From assembly GCA_903910445.1 (NCBI GenBank), contig CAIVZR010000028.1:1-64000 (forward strand): a stretch of 64,000 bases of DNA. The letters are read 5' to 3'. Positions within the stretch are counted from its first letter, which is position 1. Every line of letters begins with the position of its first letter. The position numbers and the translations under genes are program-made. Origin of the DNA: an uncultured Bacteroidota bacterium (GTDB lineage: Bacteria > Bacteroidota > Bacteroidia > UKL13-3). Positions 54,939 to 64,000 of this stretch are shown here, piece after piece. The notes under the pieces were generated by a model. That model was not told the DNA's origin and did not search any database. It saw only the letters and a list, made by a program, of their open reading frames with translations.

Positions 54939-55859
54939 TTACTCACCGAGCAAAACAAAGTGATGTAATAAAATACCTGTTGCAAAAAGCATCGTGAAAA
55001 GCAGGGTAAACAAAGCTGTTTTTTTTAATAGCTTGTCCAAAGTGGCGGTATCAGGGTTTTTGAATAGGGGCTTGAAAATGAGTCCACCCAAAAGCATCGA
55101 TAGAAGTGTTAGCGCCAAGAGGTGATAATTATTCATTATCAAAGCATACATCATATTACATAGAAAAGGTGTGAGGATAATGATATAATGATATTTCAAC
55201 CCCTTCTCTCTACCTAACTGCACGGGAATAGTAATTTTACTGGTTGCTTTATCATTTTCAATATCTCTCAGATTATTCAAATTTAATACAGCGGTACTCC
55301 ATGCACCAATACTAATGGATGGCAATAATACTTCAAATGAAAAATCGTGTGTCAATAAAAAGTAGGTGCCAGATGAAGAGACCAATCCAAAAAACAAAAA
55401 CACAAATAAATCGCCCAAACCGCGGTATCCATAGGGATTTTTACCCATAGTATATTTTATGGCTGCGGCGATACTTGCAATTCCAATGAGGAAATAAATA
55501 ATAAACTTTAGATCGAAATCCTTGAAGGCCATATATAATAAGGTGATTCCTGAGCCTAGTGTTATTATGATGGTAATGATTATCGCCATTTTCATTTCTT
55601 TCGCAGAAATGGCCCCCGATTGCACCGCGCGTTTAGGCCCTACGCGATGGGCGTTATCGGCACCGTTTTCGAAGTCGCCATAATCGTTGGCGAAATTGCT
55701 AAGTATTTGCAAAAGCAGGGCGGTAACAATGGCTAATATGAATACTCTTGTTTCAAATTGTTCGGCATTGTATTGATACCCCATTACACCGCCAGTTATT
55801 ATTCCAGCAATACTAAGAGGGAGCGTTCTGAGGCGCATTGCGCTTATCCATGAGGTCAT
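54939..55859 (-). CDS. menA: 1,4-dihydroxy-2-naphthoate polyprenyltransferase
   Basis: 306 residues, integral membrane prenyltransferase of menaquinone synthesis. About eight helices; the first aspartate-rich motif is NFANDYGDFENGADN (~62-75) and the second surrounds LNNLRDIENDKATSK, with YRGLGDLFVFLFFG between. Menaquinone is the quinone expected for this phylum and would feed N2O respiration. The gene ends the fur-purA-recF-menA run and is one base from recF. Confidence 0.95.
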   Translation of the reverse strand: MTSWISAMRLRTLPLSIAGIITGGVMGYQYNAEQFETRVFILAIVTALLLQILSNFANDYGDFENGADNAHRVGPKRAVQSGAISAKEMKMAIIITIIITLGSGITLLYMAFKDFDLKFIIYFLIGIASIAAAIKYTMGKNPYGYRGLGDLFVFLFFGLVSSSGTYFLLTHDFSFEVLLPSISIGAWSTAVLNLNNLRDIENDKATSKITIPVQLGREKGLKYHYIIILTPFLCNMMYALIMNNYHLLALTLLSMLLGGLIFKPLFKNPDTATLDKLLKKTALFTLLFTMLFATGILLHHFVLLGE

Positions 55860-55860
55860 A

Positions 55861-56922
55861 TCAAGTGAGAATTATTTTATTTTCGTGTTCGAATATTTCA
55901 GTACTGGTATGGGTTGTAATTACTTGTCCCACTTGGTCGCCATTCAATAATTTAATAAGTGCTTTGCATCGATGATAATCCAATTTATCAAAGATATCAT
56001 CTAGCAATAAAATGGGCTTTATACCTAATTGATTTTCTATGTATCGAAGTTGTGATAATCGCAGTGCAAGTAAAACAGTTTTTTGTTGCCCCTGAGATGC
56101 CCATTTTTTTACTGGTTGGTGGTTGAAAAGCAACTCCATATCGTCGCGATGAATGCCAGAGGTAGTATATCCCAAAGCCATATCCCGTCGGTAGTTGGAG
56201 GCAGCTGCCTGTAGGTAACTTTGATTAGAAAATTCTGATAAGTATCGAATGTTCACCGGCTCCTCTTTATTGGCAATCTCTGTATAATATTGTAAAAAGT
56301 ACGGGAGAATTTCTTCAAAGAAGGCCTTTCTGGCATGGTAAATATAGGCGTTTAGTGGCGCCATCTGTTCGTCGAAAAGCTGCAATAAACCAGCATCGAA
56401 GTTATTTTGCTTATCAAAGATTTTAAGTTGTGCGTTGCGTTGCTCAACGAACTTATTATACTTTAAAAGTGCTGCTAAGTATTTGTTGTCTGTTTGTGCC
56501 AGCGTACCATCAACAAATTTACGTCGCTCTGAGCTACCACCTGTTACCAATGCAGCGTCGGCTGGGGCATTCATAATAAGAGGCAACTGACCGATATGCT
56601 CGCTCAGTTTTTCGTAAGGCACTTGATTTTTTTTTAAGATTTTTTTTCCGCCTTCTTGAAATCCGCAGAAATAATTTTCCGTGTTTTGATTTTTAACGAA
56701 AGAGCCATCAATGGTGAAATACTGCTCTTGCTCCTTGATATTATAGGTATCGTTGGTATTAAAATAACTTCGCGTTAGGCAAAGGTAATTAATGGCATCG
56801 ATAAGATTGGTTTTTCCAGTACCATTATTACCACAAATAGCATTTAGTTTGGGCAGGAACCGAATTCGCTTGTCCGAATGATTTTTAAAATTTACAACAT
56901 GCAGATCTTGTATATAAAGCAC
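55861..56922 (-). CDS. recF: DNA replication/repair protein RecF
   Basis: 353 residues with a GTG start. SMC-like ATPase: Walker A GNNGTGKTNLIDAINYL (32-48), LCLTRSYF, signature region WASQGQQKTVLLALRLSQL and Walker B ILLLDDIFDKLD. RecF loads RecA at ssDNA-dsDNA junctions together with RecOR. The gene is 17 bases after purA and one before menA, in a compact housekeeping operon. Confidence 0.95.
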   Translation of the reverse strand: MLYIQDLHVVNFKNHSDKRIRFLPKLNAICGNNGTGKTNLIDAINYLCLTRSYFNTNDTYNIKEQEQYFTIDGSFVKNQNTENYFCGFQEGGKKILKKNQVPYEKLSEHIGQLPLIMNAPADAALVTGGSSERRKFVDGTLAQTDNKYLAALLKYNKFVEQRNAQLKIFDKQNNFDAGLLQLFDEQMAPLNAYIYHARKAFFEEILPYFLQYYTEIANKEEPVNIRYLSEFSNQSYLQAAASNYRRDMALGYTTSGIHRDDMELLFNHQPVKKWASQGQQKTVLLALRLSQLRYIENQLGIKPILLLDDIFDKLDYHRCKALIKLLNGDQVGQVITTHTSTEIFEHENKIILT

Positions 56923-56939
56923 TTCGGTACGTATAAGGT

Positions 56940-58184
56940 CTATCGGAATAGGGTGGCACTGCGGTCGGGGCCAAGGGATACAATCTTAATTGGTGTATTC
57001 ATTCTTTTCTCCAAGTAATCGATATAAGAGGTGAGTGTAGGAGGCAAATCGAGACCTTCTTGAGACCATCCTTTTACCGCATTCAATATGGGAGTAATTT
57101 TAACATTGCATAAATCGTATGGAACTTCGGTAGTGTTTTTACCATCAATTTCATAAGCTTCACAAGCAAATATTTCATCGAATCCATTCAATACATCGGC
57201 TTTGGTCATTACCAATTGGGTAACACCATTGAGCATGATGGTATAGTTTAGTTGTGGAATATCAATCCAGCCAGTACGGCGTGGGCGACCTGTAGTAGCA
57301 CCAAATTCGTGGCCTTTTTGACGAAGCAATTCACCCATCTCATTATCGAGTTCGGTAGGGAAGGGGCCACTACCCACGCGGGTACAATAGGCTTTAAAAA
57401 TACCAAACACTTCACCAATATATTTTGGTGCAATGCCTAAACCAGTGCAAACTCCAGAGGTTAATGTATTTGATGAAGTAACAAAAGGATAGGTTCCAAA
57501 ATCGATATCGAGCATGCTACCTTGAGCACCTTCAGCCAATATTTTCTTACCATTTTTGAGGGCGTCATTGATATAATATTCACTATTAATGAAAGTGAAT
57601 GATTTCAAAAACTCTATGGCTTCAAACCATTCTTTTTCAAGCTCGGTATTATCGAATTCAAATTTCAATGAATGGATGATACCGGTATGGCGTGCTGTTT
57701 GATCGGAATATTTTGTTTTGAAGTCGGCCGAAAAAATATCGCCGATACGTAAACCACTACGCCCTATTTTATCTTGATAAGTAGGAGAGATGCCACGCAA
57801 GGTGGAGCCAATTTTGGCTGCGCCTTTAGCTGCTTCGCTTGCTGCATCCATGGTACGGTGGGTAGGGAGGATGAGGTGCGCTTTGCGGCTAATGAGTAAT
57901 CGTTGTTTAATATCTGGACAGAGGGGTGTTATTTTCTCTATTTCTTTTTTCAGTAATATGGGGTCAATTACAACCCCATTGCCAATAATATTCATGCAAT
58001 GACTTTGAAAAATCCCAGAGGGGATGGTATTCAAAACAACTTTATGTCCATCGAATTCCAGCGAATGCCCTGCGTTAGGCCCACCTTGAAAGCGAGCAAT
58101 GATATCATATTTGGGCGCTAAAAAATCAACGATCTTTCCTTTTCCTTCATCACCCCACTGAAGTCCTAAAATTACATCAACCAT
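56940..58184 (-). CDS. purA: Adenylosuccinate synthetase
   Basis: 414 residues. GLQWGDEGKGKIVD (P-loop and catalytic Asp), GGPNAGHSLEF with catalytic His, GAQGSMLDIDFGTYPFVTSS, TTGRPRRTGWID and TKADVLNGFDEI are the full set of PurA motifs. It makes adenylosuccinate from IMP and Asp using GTP. Slightly shorter than E. coli PurA, normal for the phylum. Located between fur (29 bases upstream) and recF. Confidence 0.97.
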   Translation of the reverse strand: MVDVILGLQWGDEGKGKIVDFLAPKYDIIARFQGGPNAGHSLEFDGHKVVLNTIPSGIFQSHCMNIIGNGVVIDPILLKKEIEKITPLCPDIKQRLLISRKAHLILPTHRTMDAASEAAKGAAKIGSTLRGISPTYQDKIGRSGLRIGDIFSADFKTKYSDQTARHTGIIHSLKFEFDNTELEKEWFEAIEFLKSFTFINSEYYINDALKNGKKILAEGAQGSMLDIDFGTYPFVTSSNTLTSGVCTGLGIAPKYIGEVFGIFKAYCTRVGSGPFPTELDNEMGELLRQKGHEFGATTGRPRRTGWIDIPQLNYTIMLNGVTQLVMTKADVLNGFDEIFACEAYEIDGKNTTEVPYDLCNVKITPILNAVKGWSQEGLDLPPTLTSYIDYLEKRMNTPIKIVSLGPDRSATLFR

Positions 58185-58213
58185 ATTATTGTATCTGAAT
58201 ATTTGTTTCCAAT

Positions 58214-58732
58214 TTACACTCCTGTTTTTTCCAATGTTGGACGCTCCAGCGTTTCGATTTCCACTTCATGCTTTCCACAATGCATACATACCCCGCTATC
58301 ATTGAACTGTGGCTTGCCAAATAAATTTAAGGAATGTTGCGTAATATCAAATTTAAGAATATCACCCATCATTTGCTGAATTTGTTGGATACGTGGATCA
58401 CAAAACTCAATTACGTTATTACAACGATTACAAATCAAGTGATCGTGTTGTTTGTTACCTACAGATGGTTCAAACTGTGCAATGTTTTTTCCAAATTGGT
58501 GTTTGGTAACTAGGTCACAAGCCAAGAGTAAATCTAAGGTATTGTAAACTGTAGCTCGACTCACACGGTATTTCTTGTTTTTCATTTGTAGAAACAATTG
58601 TTCTACATCGAAGTGACTCTTACGAGCATAAATTTCTTCGAGTATAGCGTAGCGTTCCGGTGTTTTACGGTGAGCGTTTTTGGTAAGAAATTCGGTAAAA
58701 ATTTGCTTTACTTTCTCCTGTATCGTAGTCAT
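58214..58732 (-). CDS. fur: Fur-family metal-responsive repressor
   Basis: 172 residues. Winged HTH with [29 protein letters not shown], then the metal/dimer region [18 protein letters not shown] and a second Cys pair [10 protein letters not shown] for structural zinc. It fits Fur/PerR/Zur; which metal it senses cannot be told from this. Its C-terminal tail ([16 protein letters not shown]) is a little longer than usual. First gene of a run with purA, recF and menA. Confidence 0.92.
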   Translation of the reverse strand: MTTIQEKVKQIFTEFLTKNAHRKTPERYAILEEIYARKSHFDVEQLFLQMKNKKYRVSRATVYNTLDLLLACDLVTKHQFGKNIAQFEPSVGNKQHDHLICNRCNNVIEFCDPRIQQIQQMMGDILKFDITQHSLNLFGKPQFNDSGVCMHCGKHEVEIETLERPTLEKTGV

Positions 58733-58837
58733 ATATTATTTACAAAACAAAGCGTAAAAGTATAAGGAATTGACTAAAAGCTAAAATGTATTTATGCACT
58801 TGCGAAAAGAATCCCATTTTGGGTTAATTTAAAGCAA

Positions 58838-60253
58838 TTAAATAACACTAATTTTAACCATATTGGCAATCCCCTGCTCATTGATAGGCATACTTCCTGT
58901 GTTGATTACCACATCGCCCGTTTTAACGAAATTACCTTCAATTAAAATCTTCTGCACATCCTTTATAGTTACATCGGTACTTTCAAACTTGGTATAGGCA
59001 AATGCTCTTACGCCCCAACAGAGACTTAACTGGTTAATGATACTTTGACGATCGCTAAAAATATAGATTTCAGCATGTGGACGGAAACTACTTAATTTAA
59101 AAGCAGTGTAGCCACTGCGAGTCATACCAATCATAGCTTTTGCATCTAAATCTTCTGCAATTTTACAAGCATTATAGCAAAGTGCATCGCTCAAGAAGGA
59201 AGGGGAATGCTTTTGTGGAATGAGGTCACGGGTATAAATTACGGCTTCTTTTTCTACTTCATCACAAATTTTTCTCATGGTTTGAACCACCAATTCGGGG
59301 TATTTCCCTACTGCTGTTTCACCACTTAGCATTACGGCATCCGTGCCATCGTATACTGCATTGGCAACGTCGGTAATTTCACTTCTATTAGCCTGTGTTT
59401 TATCAATCATACTTTCCATCATTTGAGTGGCCACAATTACCGGTTTGGCACGGTGGATACATTTACGGATGATGGTTTTTTGAATATGAGGTATCTTTTC
59501 AATGGCTACTTCAACGCCCAAATCGCCTCGTGCTACCATGATGGCATCACTTTCACGAATGATTTCGGTGATGTTCTCTACGGCTTCAGGCATCTCAATT
59601 TTTGCGATGATTTTGATAAATGACTGATGTTTATTAAGAATTTCTCGGAGTTCGTGAATATCGCTTGGTTTGCGCACAAAGGAAAGGGCAATCCAATCAA
59701 CTTCATGTTTGATTCCAAATAAAATATCGGCATAATCCTTCTCGGTAATGCACGGTAAGGAAATTTTAGTATTGGGTAAATTGATACCTTTTTTTGAACT
59801 GAGGATACCACCAATAACGAATTCTGCTTTCACCTGACCGTTTTCATGAACTTCGGTAACCTTAGTAACAAGTTTTCCATCATCAAGCATAATTTGGTCA
59901 CCTACTTTTACATCAAGATGTAAATTTGGGTAGGATAGATATACCTTTTCTTTGTTGCCAATAACCTTTTCTCCTACAAAGGTGATGATATCACCTTCGT
60001 TAAAGGTCACGCCATTGTTTTCCATTTCACCAACACGCAATTTTGGTCCTTGAATATCGGCCAGAATTGAAATATTTACATTGTTTTCCAGGTTTATTTC
60101 TCTAATCCAGGTAATTATTTGCAATTTTTCTTCATGCAATCCATGTGAAAAATTAAGTCGGAATACATTAACACCGGCTTTTACTAATTTGAACAACATT
60201 TCTTTGGTGCTGCACGATGGTCCTACGGTGGCAATAATTTTAGTTTTACTCAT
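58838..60253 (-). CDS. pyk: Pyruvate kinase
   Basis: 471 residues, complete: TKIIATVGPSC (N-terminal), FRLNFSHG, ADIQGPKLRVG, DIHELREIL with IAKIEMPEAVENI, MVARGDLGVEV (catalytic Glu/Asp metal site), CIHRAKPVIVATQMMESM and DAVMLSGETAVGKYP. It converts PEP and ADP to pyruvate and ATP. No extra C-terminal PEP-utiliser domain. Own promoter (TATATTTG, 60298-60291). Confidence 0.97.
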   Translation of the reverse strand: MSKTKIIATVGPSCSTKEMLFKLVKAGVNVFRLNFSHGLHEEKLQIITWIREINLENNVNISILADIQGPKLRVGEMENNGVTFNEGDIITFVGEKVIGNKEKVYLSYPNLHLDVKVGDQIMLDDGKLVTKVTEVHENGQVKAEFVIGGILSSKKGINLPNTKISLPCITEKDYADILFGIKHEVDWIALSFVRKPSDIHELREILNKHQSFIKIIAKIEMPEAVENITEIIRESDAIMVARGDLGVEVAIEKIPHIQKTIIRKCIHRAKPVIVATQMMESMIDKTQANRSEITDVANAVYDGTDAVMLSGETAVGKYPELVVQTMRKICDEVEKEAVIYTRDLIPQKHSPSFLSDALCYNACKIAEDLDAKAMIGMTRSGYTAFKLSSFRPHAEIYIFSDRQSIINQLSLCWGVRAFAYTKFESTDVTIKDVQKILIEGNFVKTGDVVINTGSMPINEQGIANMVKISVI

Positions 60254-60290
60254 GATAAAAAATCAAAATATTATTAAAAAGGGTAAGCTG

Positions 60291-60298
60291 CAAATATA
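60291..60298 (-). promoter_or_regulatory. pyk promoter -7 element
   Basis: TATATTTG on the minus strand matches TAnnTTTG, 37 bases before the pyk ATG. Confidence 0.5.
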
Positions 60299-60559
60299 CT
60301 CAATTTTGGGCAGTAAAAACCGATTTAGATTAAGCGGGTATTAAGTTTTAAGTATATGCATCTAGATTTAATTCTATTAAGTTTTTATGATAAATTATAG
60401 GTGATAAGCTAAATTTAAAATTTTATTCAATGTTGTTTATCAATAGCAAAAATTTGAAAAGCGATAAACGATTCACCTATTTCTTTATAGAAGCACAAAG
60501 GCGCTATGAAACACATAAATATTATATGCATAAAAAGTGGCGCAAAGTCAGAAAAATTG

Positions 60560-60567
60560 TAGTTTTG
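60560..60567 (+). promoter_or_regulatory. hldD promoter -7 element
   Basis: TAGTTTTG matches TAnnTTTG, 19 bases before the hldD ATG. Confidence 0.5.
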
Positions 60568-60586
60568 AAGCATATTCAATTATACT

Positions 60587-61552
60587 ATGATTATTGTTAC
60601 TGGTGCCTTGGGTTTTATTGGCAGTTGCCTGATTCAGAAACTGAACGAGATGGGATATAAAGATATCGTTGCTGTTGATGATTTCAGTAAAAAGCAAAAG
60701 GAAAGAAATTTGGAAGGTAAAATCATTTCCCAACGAATCGACCGATGGGAGTATTTGGAATGGCAGCGTAAGAATCATAATCAAACTCAATTCATATTTC
60801 ATATTGGAGCACGTACCGATACAACTGAATTTAATATGGAAATTTTTGATGAGTTAAATATTAACTATTCAAAAGCCCTTTGGAAAATTTGTGTCGAATT
60901 CGGACTTCCCATGGTGTATGCTTCTTCGGCTGCTACCTACGGAAATGGAGAGCATGGCTATGATGATGATATCTCGAAAATTCCATTGTTAAAGCCATTG
61001 AATCCTTATGGTGATTCAAAGCAACTTTTCGATTTGTGGGTATTGGAGCAAGAGGAGAAACCATTCTTTTGGGCAGGACTAAAATTCTTTAATGTGTATG
61101 GTCCCAATGAATATCATAAAGCCCGAATGGCTTCTGTTATATTTCATGCCTTCAATCAAATTACAGAAAAGAAGCAGCTCAATCTTTTCCGATCGCACCA
61201 TCCTGACTATAAGGATGGAGAGCAATTGCGCGATTTTGTTTACGTTAAAGATGTAATTGATGTGTTGGTTTATTTAATGGAACACCGGGAGGTAAGCGAT
61301 ATTTTCAACTTAGGTACTGGGCAGGCAAGGAGTTTCAATGCCTTAGCCAATGCGGTTTTCGAGGCATTGGATTTGCCTCCAGTAATAAACTATATAGACA
61401 CCCCTATAGATATTCGTGATAAATACCAATATTATACTCAGGCGAATATGAAAAAGTTGCGCGATGCTGGTTATGATAAAGATTTTACAACCTTAGAAGT
61501 TGGTGTATCAGAATATGTGAGAACCTATTTAAAAAATAATACCTGTTTTTAG
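60587..61552 (+). CDS. hldD: ADP-L-glycero-D-manno-heptose-6-epimerase
   Basis: 321 residues, extended SDR: VTGALGFIGS (NAD(P) binding), ARTDTTE, YASSAATYGNGEHGYDD with the catalytic Ser, NPYGDSKQLFD (Tyr-x-x-x-Lys) and QLRDFVYVKDV. The AATYGNGEHGYDD segment is specific for HldD/RfaD, which makes the heptose precursor of the LPS inner core. It starts a plus-strand unit with the large membrane protein 12 bases downstream. Confidence 0.92.
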   Translation: MIIVTGALGFIGSCLIQKLNEMGYKDIVAVDDFSKKQKERNLEGKIISQRIDRWEYLEWQRKNHNQTQFIFHIGARTDTTEFNMEIFDELNINYSKALWKICVEFGLPMVYASSAATYGNGEHGYDDDISKIPLLKPLNPYGDSKQLFDLWVLEQEEKPFFWAGLKFFNVYGPNEYHKARMASVIFHAFNQITEKKQLNLFRSHHPDYKDGEQLRDFVYVKDVIDVLVYLMEHREVSDIFNLGTGQARSFNALANAVFEALDLPPVINYIDTPIDIRDKYQYYTQANMKKLRDAGYDKDFTTLEVGVSEYVRTYLKNNTCF

Positions 61553-61564
61553 CGAATAACAACA

Positions 61565-64000
61565 ATGTTTACTTTTCATACCCGACGTCATTTCTACCTA
61601 CTTTTTATCGCCGGGTTGGTTTGCCTATTCTCTTCTTTTTACCTTGATAGAAATATCAAACCCATTGCTGCCGAATCGGAAGAGAACAAAGTAAAAGAGA
61701 AATTCAAATCGCATCTTGATAAGGAGATGGATTTAATGAAAGCATTTTTTGAAAATAAAAATCATGTTCGGTATTCGGAGTTTTCTGGCGATGGTCATTA
61801 TTCCATTCAAGTATATAAGGCCGACTCCATGGTTTTCTGGAATAATAACTCCATTGAACCAATTTACACATCTATCTCCGACAGGCCGATTCAAATAAAG
61901 ACACTGAATAATGGTATCTATTTAAGTTATACGTACAGGAGCTATGATACCACATTCCAACTTTATTATCTTATTCGAAATAATTTTCAAATAAATAATA
62001 CGTATTTAAAAAATAATCTCAATCCCGATTTTGGAATTCATTCCAATTGTGAAATAGAGAGCCATTCTAAAACAGGGTACTCGGGAATCGTATTAAAGGA
62101 TGGAACACCATTGTATATGCAATTTGAATTGCCCCCGCATTATTCGGCAATTAATTTCTATCTTTTTATTCTTGGTATCTTTTTAGTTTTTCTTTCGCTT
62201 CGATATCCACTCAACGATTTTTTCAGAATTGATTTTGCACTCGGCCTTTCTTTGTTAATTGTGGCAGCTGTGATATTAAGGGTAGTCATGGTGAAGTATC
62301 ATTATCCTGCCTATTTGTATGGAATTGAAATTTTCAACCCACATTACTTTGCTTCATCCGATTTTTTAGAATCCTTTGGTGATCTGGTGGTGACGGTACT
62401 ATTATTAGCAGGAGCTGTGCTCATGGCCAACTATTATTTAAAGAGATTGAAAGAAGAACGGCTGCTTGTAATTACCAATACAGGGAAAGCTTTCTTGTTA
62501 TTTTACGTTTTCAATTCTACATTCTTCACATTTAAAATCATTCATGCTTTGGTGTCGGATTCAAGGATTTCATTCGACCTCACCAATGCATTTGAACTCT
62601 CATGGCTCTCGTTAGCGGGAGTTATAGTAATCATTATAATGTACTTGGTTACGATAAGCTTGGCTCATATTTTTTCGAAAGAATATACAGGAAGTAAATT
62701 ATTTAACAGAAACAATACCATACAATTTGTATTGGTATTGTTAATGGTCATCTTATTGAGAGCTGCACAAGGAGATTCATTTAAGTGGGATTGGGAAAAG
62801 ATTTATATCGCTGCATTATTCTTGGGATTACTGGTGTTGGCGAGAAGAGTATTTGTGCTGGAAGGCTTCTTATTAAGGCATCTCACCTATGCTTTAATTT
62901 TTGTGAATGTTGCCGCTGTGTCATTTTACATCGAGGGAAATGATAAGGAACTTCAGGATCAAATATCGTATGCCAATCGATTAACAACCCAGATTGATTA
63001 TAAGGCAGAGGAAATATTAAATACCAAGGAACATGAAATTGCTGCCGACTCTGTGTTTATAAAAAACTGTATACATGGCACCGAAAGCAATATCGTTGCT
63101 TCAAGATATATAACAGTAAACTATATTAATAATTATTTAGAAAAATATGATTGCAGTGTATACTTATTTCTTAACGATACTGCAAATAGTACAATATTCA
63201 ATTATTCTCAAAACGACTTAGAAACAATCTACAAGAATCAAGGGGTATCGGGATTGAGTGGTAATTTCAGATTTGTTAAAAGCCCTGCAGAGTTTTTTGG
63301 CTATATCGGCCGATTTGAAATTCAAAGAGCCGACACCAATTTAAAAATATATATTATACTGAAACTTCAGCCCTATCAGGAAGATAATCTATTGCCTATT
63401 CTCTTGGCCGATCGTTCAACAACATTTAAGCGGAACAAATTGCGTTATTCTTATGCGATCTATAACAATAACAACTTGATGCAGCAGTCGGGAACTTATC
63501 AATACCCAGCAAAAAATAATTTTGATACACCCCAGGTTGATTATTTATTAATAAACAAAGATGGTTATTCGCATCTTCTTTTTAAGGATTCGGGTGAATT
63601 AATAGTCGTGGTTTCTTCACAAGTTCCATCATTGCTTTCTATTTTAGCCAATGCCCTTTGTTTATATATCATTGCAATACTTACAGGAATAGTTCTCTTT
63701 TTCTTGGATTTTATAATCATTTTAGTATTTCAAACTAAATATGAATTCAAACTAATAAGGAAACTAAGAAGTGCATGGTTGGTGACACGTAAAAAATATG
63801 AAATCCTAAATTTCCGCTTTAGCACCCGGATGGTCATTAATATACTGGGGTTGGTTCTCTTTATTTTTATTGCTACTTCAGTATTTACGTTGCAATATAT
63901 CGACAATAAAATTAATGATGAAGCCCGCACTGCATTGATTGCTAAACTTAAATCAATAAATAAATACTTTAGTGAAAACAAACTATTGCTAGCGCCCGAT
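61565..64000 (+). CDS. Large multi-spanning membrane protein, probable sensor histidine kinase (partial)
   Basis: 812 codons from the ATG at 61565, open to the right edge; the C-terminus is missing. TM1 (~10-27), then an extracytoplasmic domain (~30-195), about eight helices (~198-465, e.g. INFYLFILGIFLVFLSLRYP, FALGLSLLIVAAVILRVVMV, KAFLLFYVFNSTFFTFKIIHAL), a second extracytoplasmic domain (~470-685; KNCIHGTESNIVASRYI, KSPAEFFGYIGRFEI), a membrane segment (~690-725) and another (~758-780). This layout resembles very large Bacteroidota sensor kinases, with a HAMP and kinase core expected in the missing part, but no kinase motif is within the window. It begins 12 bases after hldD. Confidence 0.7.
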   Translation, partial: MFTFHTRRHFYLLFIAGLVCLFSSFYLDRNIKPIAAESEENKVKEKFKSHLDKEMDLMKAFFENKNHVRYSEFSGDGHYSIQVYKADSMVFWNNNSIEPIYTSISDRPIQIKTLNNGIYLSYTYRSYDTTFQLYYLIRNNFQINNTYLKNNLNPDFGIHSNCEIESHSKTGYSGIVLKDGTPLYMQFELPPHYSAINFYLFILGIFLVFLSLRYPLNDFFRIDFALGLSLLIVAAVILRVVMVKYHYPAYLYGIEIFNPHYFASSDFLESFGDLVVTVLLLAGAVLMANYYLKRLKEERLLVITNTGKAFLLFYVFNSTFFTFKIIHALVSDSRISFDLTNAFELSWLSLAGVIVIIIMYLVTISLAHIFSKEYTGSKLFNRNNTIQFVLVLLMVILLRAAQGDSFKWDWEKIYIAALFLGLLVLARRVFVLEGFLLRHLTYALIFVNVAAVSFYIEGNDKELQDQISYANRLTTQIDYKAEEILNTKEHEIAADSVFIKNCIHGTESNIVASRYITVNYINNYLEKYDCSVYLFLNDTANSTIFNYSQNDLETIYKNQGVSGLSGNFRFVKSPAEFFGYIGRFEIQRADTNLKIYIILKLQPYQEDNLLPILLADRSTTFKRNKLRYSYAIYNNNNLMQQSGTYQYPAKNNFDTPQVDYLLINKDGYSHLLFKDSGELIVVVSSQVPSLLSILANALCLYIIAILTGIVLFFLDFIIILVFQTKYEFKLIRKLRSAWLVTRKKYEILNFRFSTRMVINILGLVLFIFIATSVFTLQYIDNKINDEARTALIAKLKSINKYFSENKLLLAPD

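Larger units (their letters stand above)
60254..60586. other. Divergent intergenic region between pyk and hldD
   Basis: 333 bases, very AT-rich. A pyk -7 element (TATATTTG, minus strand, 60298-60291) and an hldD -7 element (TAGTTTTG, 60560-60567) are visible. A 76-codon frame at 60430-60660 overlaps the hldD start and has no sign of being coding. I see no hairpin or RNA gene. Confidence 0.6.

Noticed and set aside
60430-60660. 76-codon frame before hldD
   Set aside because: Overlaps the well-supported hldD start in another frame and includes its promoter.
1-64000. tRNA/rRNA genes, CRISPR arrays, insertion sequences or prophage
   Set aside because: No cloverleaf, repeat-spacer pattern, transposase, integrase or phage structural gene was found while reading both strands; a dedicated RNA search could still reveal a small RNA.

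Overview
The window is AT-rich and densely coded, and looks like chromosomal DNA of a free-living Bacteroidota bacterium (Sphingobacteriales/Chitinophagales/Cytophagales-like; I cannot go lower). The evidence is type IX secretion (T9SS) C-terminal sorting domains, a carboxypeptidase-regulatory/TonB-type barrel paired with a GLPGLI protein, BT_3928, DUF1573, DUF1599 and 7TMR-DISM kinase families, promoters of the Bacteroidota form TAnnTTTG, few Shine-Dalgarno sites, and several GTG/TTG starts. There are no tRNA or rRNA genes, CRISPR arrays, insertion sequences or prophage. Both ends cut through genes.

Region 1 (1-7962): a truncated secreted protein, an aldehyde dehydrogenase of the 2-aminomuconate-semialdehyde type, recA, tryptophan 2,3-dioxygenase, and a pair of exported proteins (SUMF1-like and a T9SS cargo).

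Region 2 (8015-17316) is the most distinctive block: a clade II (Sec/lipoprotein type) nitrous-oxide reduction cluster. The order is c-type cytochrome lipoprotein, nosZ, an internal terminator, a membrane-domain::NosL fusion, nosD, nosF, nosY and a group III truncated hemoglobin. Facing it are a fasciclin-domain lipoprotein, a histidine-containing multi-spanning membrane protein that may be related to heme-copper oxidase subunit I, and a cysteine-free Crp/Fnr regulator. Two nearly identical 18-bp palindromes (16/18 identical) lie upstream of the nos operon and of the fasciclin gene. Each is exactly 21 bp from a -7-like promoter element, which suggests one small regulon run by the neighbouring regulator.

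Region 3 (17489-32085): outer-membrane barrel plus GLPGLI protein, a HEAT-like protein, a T9SS-anchored cytochrome-like protein, two DUF1573 paralogues, a CapD/FlaA1-type nucleotide-sugar dehydratase broken by an in-frame TGA at codon 28, a PafA-type alkaline phosphatase, a LytTR regulator with its 7TM sensor kinase, a YdeI-family protein and a second histidine kinase.

Region 4 (32145-44689): an ECF sigma factor with two paralogous small membrane proteins, birA-purK-purE, rsfS, ftsH, an SLC45-like MFS transporter, small hypothetical genes, a BT_3928/DoxX-like protein with DUF1599, an AlkB-like dioxygenase and an acyl-CoA dehydrogenase.

Region 5 (44790-64000): an anchored helix-hairpin-helix protein, two amino-acid permeases, a chromate transporter, a barrel protein, SUI1/YciH, an FlK-like thioesterase, a decayed lipoprotein gene, miaA with an acyltransferase-like partner, an arginase-fold protein that has lost most metal ligands, the compact fur-purA-recF-menA operon, pyk, hldD, and the first 812 codons of a large membrane (probable sensor) protein.
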